A stretch of DNA of 64,000 bases from Sphingobacteriaceae bacterium GW460-11-11-14-LB5 (GTDB lineage Bacteria; Bacteroidota; Bacteroidia; Sphingobacteriales; Sphingobacteriaceae), in the NCBI GenBank assembly GCA_002151545.1, contig CP021237.1, positions 5,456,001 through 5,520,000 of the forward strand. The letters run 5' to 3'. A program made the position numbers and the translations under genes. The notes beneath the pieces are model-generated. The model did not search any database. It was not told where the DNA came from and was given only the letters and a program-made list of their open reading frames with translations. Below are positions 8,475 to 17,328 of this stretch, in pieces; the stretch's first letter is position 1, and each line of letters begins with the position of its first letter.

Positions 8475-10127
8475 ATGGCTGATGAAGATTTACAATGGCT
8501 AACTGAAAAGCATTACCTGGTTTGTCCCAAGGGCGCTATGTTTAAACAAATGAAGGTTACCAGTCAGGATCAGGTAACCTTTAGCGGCAATAAGGTAGCT
8601 ACAACAGCAGATACCATGAAGGCCAATGTTTTTATATGTTTGGGCAGTATGGCATTTATGGCAGGTGCTATAGCAGGCCTATTAGTGGCGGCTCTGGCCT
8701 TGTTGGCCGTACCGGTTGCTGGATGGGCATTAGCTTTAATTATTGGTGGTGCTTTATTGCTCGCTATTGGGGCAGGATATATGAAGTGTAAAACCAACGC
8801 TGCAGCCAGAATTTGGGTAAATTCTTCTCCAAATCTCATCATTCATAAAAATGAAGGTTTGGTTGTTGGCCAAAGCCAGTTAAGCTGCCCGCCAGAAGGT
8901 GCACTGATCGATATTAAGGAAACGTTTTGGGAAGCCATGATGAGTACCACCATGAATAATGTTGGGCACATAGCAAACTTTGCCTTTGGCTTTTTGGCAG
9001 GCCGCGGTATGGGTAGTATGGCCGGTACATTGGGCTCGCAGGGAATAAAAGCAGCGGGGGCAGAGTTTCTTGCTGTTGCCCGTACAGAAATGGGTGCCAT
9101 GTTTAACCCTGCCTCGTTATTTGGTAAAATGAGCTGGTTTTGCAGAGCTATGCGGGGTTTAGGAATGTTTGGAGCCTACAAAGGGCAGTACGACATTTGG
9201 ACTAACGAAGAAATGAGTGTTACCGATAAGTTGCTGGCCAGTGGGCAGGAACTTATTTTAGCAGTTTTTGCTGCAAAAGGAGCTTCGCTGGTTTGTTTCC
9301 CGGCAGGTACAACCGTGCATACCGGCAACGGCTTAATGTATATTGAAGATATTGTGGTAGGTACTTTAGTGTGGACGGTAAGTGAAAAAAGTGGACAAAG
9401 AGAATTAAAGCCTATTACACAAACACATCGCCGTACCACATTAACCATGATGGTTGTTGAACTGCAAAATGGAACTATATTTGAGGTAACCCCAGAGCAT
9501 CGTTTCCTTGTAAATGAGGAATGGAAAGAAATCCAATCTATTTCTGTTCTGGATGAGTTGGAACTGGTTGATGGTGAGAAAATTGCAGTCAAAAATATCG
9601 GTTTCATCAGCAAAAGTGCTGTTGTATACAATTTTGATGTGCAGGATAATGAAAATTATTTTGTTACAGAAGCTGGGGTGCTGGTGCATAATGGGTATAA
9701 GGGGCTTGAACCCGGTACGCCAGAGCATAAACTGGCGAGATGGGAAGAATATCAGCAAAATGGTGGTAAATGGGATTATGATCGTTGGAGTAAAACTTAC
9801 GATGCCAATTTATTAAATGCTAAAAAAGGAAACGCGGCAGCAGATGCATATCATCAAGAACTTGGTTGGGGAAAAAGGGAGGTAACGGTTGATGTTGATG
9901 GCCAGGCAAGAAGATTGGATATTGCTGATGTAGATGACATGAGAGGTGTGGAAGTAAAATCTGGAAATTATTTCTCAAGAACTGAGGAAATTCGATCAGA
10001 AATAGCACGTGATAAAAAGCTTGTGGAACAAGGGTGGGATATTGAATGGAGAATAGAGGGAGGGGCAAGCCAGCCACTATTAGACGATTTGCGTGAAGCC
10101 GGAATAACTGTAACACAAAAACCATAA
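8475..10127 (+). CDS. PAAR-like / Hint / nuclease-fold T6SS effector
   Basis: A 550-residue modular toxin. Residues 1 to about 155 look like a PAAR-like (DUF4280-type) spike tip with Cys motifs (CPKGA, KCKT, SCPPEG), interrupted by a hydrophobic region (about 52-100) rich in Ala/Gly/Leu that could insert in membranes. Residues 155-270 are a linker. Residues 274-406 form a Hint (intein-like) self-processing domain: Cys274 in CFPAG, TPEHRFLV, and a terminal VHN ending at Asn406. Residues 407-550 resemble the restriction-endonuclease-fold toxins at the ends of Rhs and other polymorphic toxins, with Asp488 and Glu493-x-Lys495 in the order expected of a PD-(D/E)xK site. DNA is the likely target. 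The gene sits behind vgrG and before a likely immunity gene. Confidence 0.85.
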   Translation: MADEDLQWLTEKHYLVCPKGAMFKQMKVTSQDQVTFSGNKVATTADTMKANVFICLGSMAFMAGAIAGLLVAALALLAVPVAGWALALIIGGALLLAIGAGYMKCKTNAAARIWVNSSPNLIIHKNEGLVVGQSQLSCPPEGALIDIKETFWEAMMSTTMNNVGHIANFAFGFLAGRGMGSMAGTLGSQGIKAAGAEFLAVARTEMGAMFNPASLFGKMSWFCRAMRGLGMFGAYKGQYDIWTNEEMSVTDKLLASGQELILAVFAAKGASLVCFPAGTTVHTGNGLMYIEDIVVGTLVWTVSEKSGQRELKPITQTHRRTTLTMMVVELQNGTIFEVTPEHRFLVNEEWKEIQSISVLDELELVDGEKIAVKNIGFISKSAVVYNFDVQDNENYFVTEAGVLVHNGYKGLEPGTPEHKLARWEEYQQNGGKWDYDRWSKTYDANLLNAKKGNAAADAYHQELGWGKREVTVDVDGQARRLDIADVDDMRGVEVKSGNYFSRTEEIRSEIARDKKLVEQGWDIEWRIEGGASQPLLDDLREAGITVTQKP

Positions 10128-10138
10128 ATAATAAACAA

Positions 10139-10585
10139 ATGAGTGAACAAAGACTTAAGCTAACTAGAGATGATTTTGAAGAATGGTTGTTTTCCCTTCC
10201 AGATAAACAACAAGAATTTAAGACCTTATTTTTTGATAAGACAGGTGTTAAACTTGATTACTCTATAGAAGCTCTTGATGATATTGAAGCTTGGTTACTT
10301 AATAGTTTCGAAAAGAAAGAAGACTTATTAAAGGAGGACAATAAACATTTGTTGGATTTGATTGTAAGTTATGTGGGCGGGATTTTTAGGGAAAATCTGA
10401 ATGCTAAGTGGGATATTGACTTAGAAAATGAAAAAAATGCATATTATAGGCTACCCATAATCACGAATGATCAGATGTCAGTTCCGGTATCTCCACATAC
10501 ACTTATTACCGCATCAATAGGAAGAAAAAAGGGTAATTTTATATCTACTGTACTCAAAAACACAATTAAAAATCTAAATAAGTAA
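10139..10585 (+). CDS. Probable cognate immunity protein of the nuclease effector
   Basis: A 148-residue acidic, soluble protein with no signal peptide. I do not recognise the family. The first 60 residues contain an amphipathic helix-rich pattern (DDFEEWLFSLPDK, IEALDDIEAWLL). It starts 11 bases after the stop of the PAAR/Hint/nuclease gene, the usual position for the neutralising partner of a polymorphic toxin, and a cytoplasmic location fits a DNA-targeting toxin. The immunity role is inferred from position only. The gene is visibly AT-richer than vgrG, common in toxin/immunity tails that move by recombination. Confidence 0.65.
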   Translation: MSEQRLKLTRDDFEEWLFSLPDKQQEFKTLFFDKTGVKLDYSIEALDDIEAWLLNSFEKKEDLLKEDNKHLLDLIVSYVGGIFRENLNAKWDIDLENEKNAYYRLPIITNDQMSVPVSPHTLITASIGRKKGNFISTVLKNTIKNLNK

Positions 10586-10689
10586 AAGCCTTAATTGGCA
10601 ATTTGCATAATCTTTTAATACATTATTTGATATTTAATATGAAACGAAGAGGATTATAGCACTGAGCGTATTAAAATGGTATTTGAACA

Positions 10690-11238
10690 AACAGAAGCTG
10701 GGATTTAAGTTTTGAGAATTTAATTAATTACGAGCTTCCAAACGATTTTATTAGACATTATTTGTTATACAAGGGGAGGATAAGCCTCAATTGAAAAAGT
10801 AAAAAGGGGTAACCATGAAATTGAGATGCGAGATAATTCTGTTAAAGATATCCGTGTTGAGATTCTGATGTTAGGAGATGGTAGGCTAGATAAATGGGGG
10901 GATATATTATCGACTACCGGTTTTTATGTTACAAAAAATCATTGGCCTGCTGAACCAAGAACGGTTTTAAAAATATACTAAATGAGTATATTCCAGAAAT
11001 CAAACTCCCACATATTTACCCGCCCATTTCCTTGGGGAGAGAAATTACAGATTCAATTATATTGGAAAATAAAAAGATACATTTTCTATTAGCAACCATT
11101 TCAGATACAGCATCAGATTTCTCAGAGCAAAAGGGATACACAGCATCAGAAGAATTTTATATTGAGCATAACATTGATATCCTAAGAACTGGAAACAGAA
11201 ATAATAATGGGCCACGAAAAGCTAATTCAAAAATTTAA
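10690..11238 (+). pseudogene. Decayed gene in at least three frames, possibly an old immunity gene
   Basis: Protein-like sequence continues through this stretch but switches frame. From 10726 one frame reads NYELPNDFIRHYLLYKG and stops at 10794; a second frame then reads on (EKVKRGNHEIEMRDN...) to a stop near 10980; a third continues from there (NEYIPEIKLPHIYPP...) to 11238. The motif LPNDF...YLLYKG resembles the start of SMI1/KNR4-type immunity proteins, which is suggestive only. No intact start-to-stop frame covers the region, so frameshifts have probably destroyed it. A reading from a TTG at 11032 is just the last fragment. Confidence 0.5.
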
Positions 11239-12049
11239 AAAACAAATTAAAGATTTAAAAACTGAAGCGTTTACGGAGGCCTCTTTAAAAAAAGTTTTTG
11301 ATGATATAATCAGGTATATTGATGAAGACGTTAAGGATAAAGCGTTTGATAGATTAGCATCAAATCTCACCATGGGATTAGGTGTACATGCTGGCGATTA
11401 TCCCAAACATCTAATCTTAAATGGAGATAAGGATGGCTGGAAATACATTACCAGATATTTATTGTGGCAAGATCATATCCTGTATAAGCTTTTCAATTAC
11501 AAAGAAGTAAGCTCTAGATCGGTTGGCTGTATTATTGCCCTGGCTACAATATGGAAAATGGAAAAACTGGCTCAGTTATCAAGAGATTATTTCCAGCTTT
11601 TATTTAATCAAGATAAAAAAAGTTATACGCATGATGAAACCCATCATTTGTTTGTGGCCACACTTTTTGATCTATACTCAACCAAAAGCATCAACCAGGA
11701 TTTTTATGATACGCTTCCCAAAGAACATGTCTACAAAAAGTTTCTAGATCATTGGAACACAGAAAATCTGGAAGTGTTAGCCACTATAATTTTTGATATC
11801 TGTGATATGCACATCTACAGTGCTTTAGATCTAAAAGATAAGTTTAGTGAAATATTATCATTAGATCTCATTCCCTATGAAATCAGACTAATTCAGGTAT
11901 TGAGAGAACAAAACGGATTAGCTATGCCAAAAGTGTCGCACCCGCTTTTAGAAACTCCTCTCGCTGAAATTCCTGCTGAAAAACCAGAATGGGATTTATC
12001 TAAAGATCAGGTGTTTCAATATCTGATTTCGAAAGAAAAGGCAGATTAA
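11207..12049 (+). CDS. Unknown helical protein, possible orphan immunity
   Basis: A 280-residue protein, predominantly alpha-helical by eye, no signal peptide. It begins inside the tail of the decayed gene. Features include a Lys/Glu-rich N-terminal helix (1-40), a Trp/aromatic-rich centre (DGWKYITRYLLWQDH) and a repeated helical layout that recalls all-helical immunity families associated with polymorphic toxins, but I cannot assign one. It lies downstream of the nuclease effector and its likely immunity gene, and upstream of another small unknown gene, fitting an immunity array. Confidence 0.6.
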   Translation: MGHEKLIQKFKKQIKDLKTEAFTEASLKKVFDDIIRYIDEDVKDKAFDRLASNLTMGLGVHAGDYPKHLILNGDKDGWKYITRYLLWQDHILYKLFNYKEVSSRSVGCIIALATIWKMEKLAQLSRDYFQLLFNQDKKSYTHDETHHLFVATLFDLYSTKSINQDFYDTLPKEHVYKKFLDHWNTENLEVLATIIFDICDMHIYSALDLKDKFSEILSLDLIPYEIRLIQVLREQNGLAMPKVSHPLLETPLAEIPAEKPEWDLSKDQVFQYLISKEKAD

Positions 12050-12065
12050 GATAAAAATAAAAACT

Positions 12066-12611
12066 ATGAGTTATTCGGTTCAATGTTATCTCTGTGAGGC
12101 CATTAAAATAAAAGAGCTCTATGCCAGTAAAAATCAGGCATCTTTTGAGAAACTTTCACGAGCGCTTTCTGAAGAACTGAATGGCTTAGACAACGATTTC
12201 GAAGATGAAATCGACTCCCGGAAAAATGCCAAGGAAATTCTGAGAGATTTTATTAATGGAGAGGTTAGGTTCCCTGATTTAGCTTTTATGTATGGCTATG
12301 TCTACGAAAAAATTTGTGAATACTATGGTGAACTAATTTCACCGCCTAGTGGTGATTTTTCCACTGCTTATTATTGGTCATTAAATAAAGAAACGTATAA
12401 AATATTTGTCCCGATTCCAACACCAGAAGATTTTCCAGAGATCTACAGTATTTCTACATCAGAATTGTTAAATGAAAGTTACAGATTCCTATCTGGGCCG
12501 AAGCGTGAAAATATTGATCAGGAATACCTGGAAAGTGAAAAAGAAGATTTTAGATTCGCATTCGACAAGGCCATTCAACAAAATAAGGATTTAGTGTTTT
12601 TTTTATACTAG
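12066..12611 (+). CDS. Unknown small protein, possible DUF7691-like or immunity
   Basis: A 181-residue acidic protein, 16 bases after the previous gene. The N-terminal layout (MSYSVQCYLC, then a helix, then a second helix with AKEILRDFINGE, then FMYGYVYEKICEYYG) reminds me of the DUF7691 family found near toxin systems; this is a weak recollection, not a match I can verify. No catalytic motif is visible. It ends the T6SS-linked accessory block; the next gene is on the other strand and metabolic. Confidence 0.55.
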   Translation: MSYSVQCYLCEAIKIKELYASKNQASFEKLSRALSEELNGLDNDFEDEIDSRKNAKEILRDFINGEVRFPDLAFMYGYVYEKICEYYGELISPPSGDFSTAYYWSLNKETYKIFVPIPTPEDFPEIYSISTSELLNESYRFLSGPKRENIDQEYLESEKEDFRFAFDKAIQQNKDLVFFLY

Positions 12612-12665
12612 ACCCCAATTATGATGTCGAGACCTTCATTATTATTGCCAAAATATGGGTGTTAG

Positions 12666-13559
12666 CTAAACCTTATCCTGCAACAATAGTTTAATTACAT
12701 TTTTTAGGGCGGGGTTTCGGTTAGACTCTTTCCAGATCATGTAGAGCTCGGTTCTTTGCGGAATATGCGTAAGCTCTACAAACTTTACGTTTTCCTGATA
12801 ACCGTATTGCAAGGCGGTGGGCACAATAGCGATGCCCAAACCTTCTTCTACCAGCTTGTAAATGGTGAGCGCATTAACCGATTTATGATAAGTTTTGGGT
12901 TTAAAACCATGGTCCTCGCAAATACTCATCATCAGGTCATAATAAAAGGGACTGTCATCACTCGAGAAAAAGATAAAAGGTTCTTCGCCTAATTTTTTTA
13001 CTGCTTCAAAATTGGCCTTTTTCATGGGGTGGTTTTTAGGCAATACCAATGAAAAAGTGTCCTGGTGAATCATGCGTTTAGAGATACCCGGTTTAAACTG
13101 TTGCATTCGCACAAAACCCACATCAAGCATATCTTTTTCCAGTAGTTCGATCTGTAGCTTATTGGGCATTTCATCCAGATTGGTTCTGATCTCCGGAAAA
13201 TCTTTGTTAAGTTTAAAAATAACTTCGGGTACGATTTTTTGCGCCGCTGAACCTAAAAAACCAATGCGGAGTTCGCCCTGTTTTCCTTCGGTAATATTGC
13301 TTAATTGTTTTTTGATGTTCTCGATATGGCTAAACAGAAAATCTACCTCATCTTTAAGGTATAGGCCTGCCGCGGTAAGTTCCACCTTTTTCTTGTTGCG
13401 ATCGAACAGTGGTGCATTAAAAATTTCCTCCATCTGTTTAATCTGCCGGCTTAGGCCAGGCTGGGAAATAAAAAGGCGGTCTGCGGCTTTTCTAAACTTC
13501 AGTTCCTCGGCCAAAACCTGAAAATATTTTAAGTGTCTAAGCTCTATCTGATAACTCAT
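12666..13559 (-). CDS. LysR-family regulator next to hutHU
   Basis: A 297-residue LysR-type regulator: winged HTH at residues 5-65 (HLKYFQVLAEELKFRKAADR then SQPGLSRQIKQME) and a periplasmic-binding-like effector domain from about 90. I chose the ATG at 13559 (MSYQIELRHL), since the upstream alternative at 13637 overlaps the hutH start and the apparent promoter. It is divergent from hutH with only 76 bases between starts, containing a palindrome and -7 elements for both directions, the classical layout for a LysR regulator of its neighbour. Control of histidine catabolism by urocanate or histidine is inferred. Confidence 0.9.
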   Translation of the reverse strand: MSYQIELRHLKYFQVLAEELKFRKAADRLFISQPGLSRQIKQMEEIFNAPLFDRNKKKVELTAAGLYLKDEVDFLFSHIENIKKQLSNITEGKQGELRIGFLGSAAQKIVPEVIFKLNKDFPEIRTNLDEMPNKLQIELLEKDMLDVGFVRMQQFKPGISKRMIHQDTFSLVLPKNHPMKKANFEAVKKLGEEPFIFFSSDDSPFYYDLMMSICEDHGFKPKTYHKSVNALTIYKLVEEGLGIAIVPTALQYGYQENVKFVELTHIPQRTELYMIWKESNRNPALKNVIKLLLQDKV

Positions 13560-13563
13560 GGTT

Positions 13564-13581
13564 ATTACATGATGATGTAAT
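13564..13581. promoter_or_regulatory. Palindromic operator in the LysR-hutH intergenic region
   Basis: A perfect inverted repeat ATTACAT-GATG-ATGTAAT contains T-N11-A spacing typical of LysR sites. It lies roughly 45-60 bases upstream of the predicted hutH transcription start and in the regulator's own leader, fitting activation of hutH and autoregulation. Confidence 0.6.
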
Positions 13582-13597
13582 TGGTATTTATAGGTAT

Positions 13598-13605
13598 CAA
13601 ATATA
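13598..13605 (-). promoter_or_regulatory. -7 element for the LysR gene
   Basis: TATATTTG on the minus strand matches the Bacteroidota TAnnTTTG consensus and gives a leader of about 30 bases before the ATG at 13559. Confidence 0.5.
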
Positions 13606-13610
13606 GGGCT

Positions 13611-13618
13611 TATTTTTG
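13611..13618 (+). promoter_or_regulatory. -7 element for hutH
   Basis: TATTTTTG matches TAnnTTTG and lies 17 bases before the hutH ATG, predicting a very short leader. No good -33 element is seen, which would fit an activator-dependent promoter. Confidence 0.5.
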
Positions 13619-13635
13619 TGTAAAACCTTTCTAAC

Positions 13636-15171
13636 ATGAGCGAGCAACAGATTTTTAATTACGGAACAGATCATTTAACCGCTAAACTGGCTTTAGCCAT
13701 CAGTAATGGCCAAATAAAAGGTGTATTGAGTCAAAGTACCCGCGATAAAGTGCTGGAAAGTAGCCAGGTGGTTGAACGTATAGCGGTTTCCGGTAAAGCC
13801 GTTTATGGCATCAATACTGGTTTCGGACCACTATGCACGTCCATGATTTCGGCGATTGATACCCGTAAATTACAAGAAAATATTCTGAAAAGCCATGCTG
13901 TTGGTGTAGGTGAGCCGATAGATAGCGAAATATCAAAACTGATGCTGGTTTTAAAACTGCAGGCTTTAGCGCAGGGATATTCAGGTATTAAAATCGAAAC
14001 ACTCGATCGAATGATCTGGTTTTTAGAAATAGGTGCCACACCGGTAGTACCCAAACAAGGTTCTGTTGGTGCTTCAGGCGATCTTGCCCCTTTATCTCAT
14101 CTCTTTTTGCCTTTAATTGGCTTAGGAAAGCTTCATTACAAAGGCGAAATTATTGCTACAGCTCAACTTTTACAAGAATACCAGATGAGTCCACTGCAAT
14201 TGGGACCGAAAGAAGGCCTGGCTCTAATTAACGGCACGCAGTTTATCGCTGCACACGCCGTTAAAGTGGTGCAAAGGTTGGAAAATGTATTGGATTCTGC
14301 CGATATCATTGCGGCAATGATGATTGAGGGCCTACAAGGATCTGAAAAGCCCTTTCATGCACAGCTTCACCAGTTGAGGCCTTATCCGGCAAATATTGCG
14401 GTTGCAGAGCAGGTGCGTAAGCTGTTACAAGGTTCTGAAATTATGAAATCGCATGCCGATTGCGCCAAAGTACAGGATCCCTATTCGTTAAGGTGTATTC
14501 CGCAGGTACATGGTGCTTCCAGAACCGCATGGTTACATTTAAAGGAAGCTTTAGAAATTGAACTGAATTCAGTAACCGATAACCCGGTCATATTTAATGA
14601 TGATTTAACCATTAGCGGGGGTAATTTTCATGGTCAGCCATTGGCTTTACCGCTCGATTATGCCTGTTTAGCTGCTTCGGAAATCGGGAATATCAGCGAT
14701 AGACGGATTTATCTTTCACTGGAAGGAAATACTCCTGGCGTGCCGAAACTGCTGATGAAAGAAACGGGATTAAATTCAGGATTTATGATTGTACAATACA
14801 CTTCGGCAGCTTTGGCCAGCGAAAATAAAGGACTTTGTTTCCCGGCCAGTGCCGATAGTATCCCAACTTCTTTAGGTCAGGAAGATCATGTGAGCATGGG
14901 CTCGATCAGCGGACGTAAAGCCCTGCAGGTGATCGAAAACGTAGAGAAAATTTTAGGTATTGAACTATTCTGCGCAGCGCAGGCTGTTGATTATCATCAT
15001 CCGTTAAAACCCGGAAAAATATTGGCTGCTGTACACGATTTTGTTCGGACTGAAATTGATCATTTTGAAGAAGATCAGATTATGTACGACAGGATGGAGA
15101 ATGCCATTCAAATGGTACAGCAAGGTAAAATTGTAGCCGTTGCAGCTGAGGCAGAATCAACATTAACTTAG
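13636..15171 (+). CDS. hutH: Histidine ammonia-lyase
   Basis: A 511-residue enzyme that removes ammonia from L-histidine to give urocanate, the first step of histidine breakdown. The MIO prosthetic group precursor Ala146-Ser147-Gly148 lies in GSVGASGDLAPLSH; other family blocks are YGINTGFGPL near residue 57, the NGTQ segment, and the C-terminal QEDHVSMGS. Length is typical (about 500-515). It is followed 18 bases later by hutU. hutI and hutG are not in the window, so the later steps must be encoded elsewhere. Confidence 0.96.
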   Translation: MSEQQIFNYGTDHLTAKLALAISNGQIKGVLSQSTRDKVLESSQVVERIAVSGKAVYGINTGFGPLCTSMISAIDTRKLQENILKSHAVGVGEPIDSEISKLMLVLKLQALAQGYSGIKIETLDRMIWFLEIGATPVVPKQGSVGASGDLAPLSHLFLPLIGLGKLHYKGEIIATAQLLQEYQMSPLQLGPKEGLALINGTQFIAAHAVKVVQRLENVLDSADIIAAMMIEGLQGSEKPFHAQLHQLRPYPANIAVAEQVRKLLQGSEIMKSHADCAKVQDPYSLRCIPQVHGASRTAWLHLKEALEIELNSVTDNPVIFNDDLTISGGNFHGQPLALPLDYACLAASEIGNISDRRIYLSLEGNTPGVPKLLMKETGLNSGFMIVQYTSAALASENKGLCFPASADSIPTSLGQEDHVSMGSISGRKALQVIENVEKILGIELFCAAQAVDYHHPLKPGKILAAVHDFVRTEIDHFEEDQIMYDRMENAIQMVQQGKIVAVAAEAESTLT

Positions 15172-15189
15172 AATTTAAAATTGCAAAAC

Positions 15190-17196
15190 ATGGATTTTAA
15201 AGCACAGCTATTGGCAGGTATTCCTTCAACATTACCTGCAAAAAAACCCAGAAATACAGAATTAAGCCACGCACCCGTAAGAAAGGATGTTTTAACAGCT
15301 GACGAAAAAAAACTGGCTGTTAAAAATGCTTTGCGTTATTTCCCAAAAGCGTGGCACCAGGAACTTGCACAGGAATTTTTAACTGAACTGGAAAACTACG
15401 GACACATTTATATGTACCGTTTTATGCCCGATTATGCCATTTATGCAAGAGACATCGCTGCATATCCATGTCTTACCGTTCATGCTGCGGCAATTATGCT
15501 CATGATTCAGAATAATTTAGATCCGGCAATAGCGCAGCATCCTGAAGAACTGATTACTTATGGGGGAAATGGAAGTGTATTCCAGAATTGGGCACAGTAT
15601 CTTTTAACCATGCAATACCTTGCTACAATGACCGATCAGCAAACGCTGAATATTTATAGCGGGCATCCGCAGGGATTATTTCCATCAAATACCGCTGCGC
15701 CTCGGGTAGTGGTAACCAATGGCATGATGGTGCCAAATTATTCTTCGCCTGAAGACCTGGAAAAGTTTAACGCTTTAGGTGTAACCCAATATGGGCAGAT
15801 GACGGCGGGTTCGTACATGTACATCGGGCCTCAGGGCATTGTTCATGGCACAGCCATTACCTTAATGAATGCTTTTCGCAAAAAGGGTTTTTATGGAAAG
15901 GATACTGCAGGCAAAATTTTTCTTACTGCAGGATTAGGTGGCATGAGCGGCGCGCAAACCAAGGCGGGCAATATTGTGGGTTGTATTACGGTGTGTGCTG
16001 AGGTAAATCCAAAAGCTGCAACTAAAAGACAACAACAGGGTTGGGTAGATGAGCTGATTGATAATTTAGATGAACTGATTAACCGTGTGATCGTTGCCCA
16101 AAAAGAAAAAGAAACGGTATCGCTGGCTTACATCGGTAATATAGTTGATGTTTGGGAACGGTTTGATCAGGAAAATATTGAAGTGGCCATTGGCTCTGAT
16201 CAAACTTCGCTACACAATCCATATTCAGGTGGTTATTACCCGGTTGGTTTAAGTTTCGCTGAAGCAAACGAAATGATGGCCGGTGCACCTGGCCAGTTTA
16301 AAGTTTATGTTCAGGATTCGTTAAAAAGGCAAGCCGCAAGCATTAATAAACATACCGGCAAGGGAACTTATTTTTTCGATTATGGAAATGCTTTTTTGCT
16401 GGAATGCAGTAGGGCAGGTGCAGATGTAATGTCGCCTAACGGGATAGATTTTAAATACCCATCTTACGTCGAGGATATTTTGGGTCCATTGTGTTTTGAT
16501 TACGGTTTTGGTCCGTTTAGGTGGGTTTGTGCCTCAGGTAACGAAAATGATCTCGATTTAACCGATCAAATGGCTAAAGAAGTAATGGAAGAGATTAAAC
16601 TGAGTGCCCCGGCAGAAATACAACAACAATTGCAGGATAATATCAACTGGATCAGTGCGGCAAAAGAGAATAAACTGGTGGTCGGCTCAAAAGCCCGGAT
16701 TTTATATGCTGATGCAGAAGGAAGGGCAAAAATTGCCTTACGTTTCAATCAGGCCATCAAAACAGGCGAATTATCGGCGCCGGTTATTCTGGGCAGAGAC
16801 CATCATGATGTAAGCGGAACAGATTCTCCTTTCAGAGAAACGAGCAATATTTACGATGGAAGCAGATTTACTGCCGATATGGCTATCCACAATGTAATTG
16901 GCGATAGTTTTAGGGGTGCCACATGGGTTTCGATACATAATGGCGGCGGTGTTGGCTGGGGAGAAGTGATAAATGGTGGTTTCGGAATGGTATTGGATGG
17001 AACTGAACAAGCTGCTGAAAAACTACAAAATATGCTCTTTTATGATGTAAATAATGGAATTGCCAGAAGAAGCTGGGCGCGTAACAAAGAAGCCCGTTTT
17101 GCCATCGAACGCGAAATGGAACGGACTGGTACTTTAAAAATTACGTTGCCAAATTTGGTTGATGATGAGGTATTGGATGGATTAGAGATTGACTAA
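15190..17196 (+). CDS. hutU: Urocanate hydratase
   Basis: A 668-residue enzyme converting urocanate to imidazolonepropionate with tightly bound NAD+. The ATG at 15190 is preferred to an in-frame TTG at 15181. Diagnostic segments are TYGGNGSVFQNWAQY, SGHPQGLFPSN, GQMTAGSYMYIGPQGIVHG, TAGLGGMSGAQ and the C-terminal NGGGVGWGEVINGGFG. It is longer than the roughly 555-residue proteobacterial form, matching the long urocanase type. It is co-transcribed with hutH. The gene ends before a repeat-filled spacer and a convergent kinase gene. Confidence 0.95.
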   Translation: MDFKAQLLAGIPSTLPAKKPRNTELSHAPVRKDVLTADEKKLAVKNALRYFPKAWHQELAQEFLTELENYGHIYMYRFMPDYAIYARDIAAYPCLTVHAAAIMLMIQNNLDPAIAQHPEELITYGGNGSVFQNWAQYLLTMQYLATMTDQQTLNIYSGHPQGLFPSNTAAPRVVVTNGMMVPNYSSPEDLEKFNALGVTQYGQMTAGSYMYIGPQGIVHGTAITLMNAFRKKGFYGKDTAGKIFLTAGLGGMSGAQTKAGNIVGCITVCAEVNPKAATKRQQQGWVDELIDNLDELINRVIVAQKEKETVSLAYIGNIVDVWERFDQENIEVAIGSDQTSLHNPYSGGYYPVGLSFAEANEMMAGAPGQFKVYVQDSLKRQAASINKHTGKGTYFFDYGNAFLLECSRAGADVMSPNGIDFKYPSYVEDILGPLCFDYGFGPFRWVCASGNENDLDLTDQMAKEVMEEIKLSAPAEIQQQLQDNINWISAAKENKLVVGSKARILYADAEGRAKIALRFNQAIKTGELSAPVILGRDHHDVSGTDSPFRETSNIYDGSRFTADMAIHNVIGDSFRGATWVSIHNGGGVGWGEVINGGFGMVLDGTEQAAEKLQNMLFYDVNNGIARRSWARNKEARFAIEREMERTGTLKITLPNLVDDEVLDGLEID

Positions 17197-17208
17197 GTTT
17201 TTTACCTT

Positions 17209-17283
17209 GATTGGGAATCACGATTCATCGAAGATAATCGTCATGCAATGCGCTTTAAGATTCCCGCCTGCGCGGGAATGACG
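17209..17283. repeat. Dispersed palindromic repeat, copy 1
   Basis: About 75 bases beginning ATTGGGAATCACGATT and ending in the hairpin TTCCCGCCTGCGCGGGAA. A second copy (55249-55327) differs by a few substitutions and a 3-base indel. Both lie just after the 3' end of a gene and face a convergent gene. Confidence 0.8.
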
Positions 17284-17328
17284 ATGCATTACAAATCTTA
17301 GCCCACTTTGCGGTTAAAATGCAAACGA

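Noticed and set aside
9441..9758. Minus-strand open frames within the effector gene
   Set aside because: They are shadows of the PAAR-Hint-nuclease coding sequence.
11032..11238. A 68-residue open frame starting at TTG as an independent gene
   Set aside because: It is the last in-frame fragment of the decayed gene; the same reading continues upstream of the TTG.
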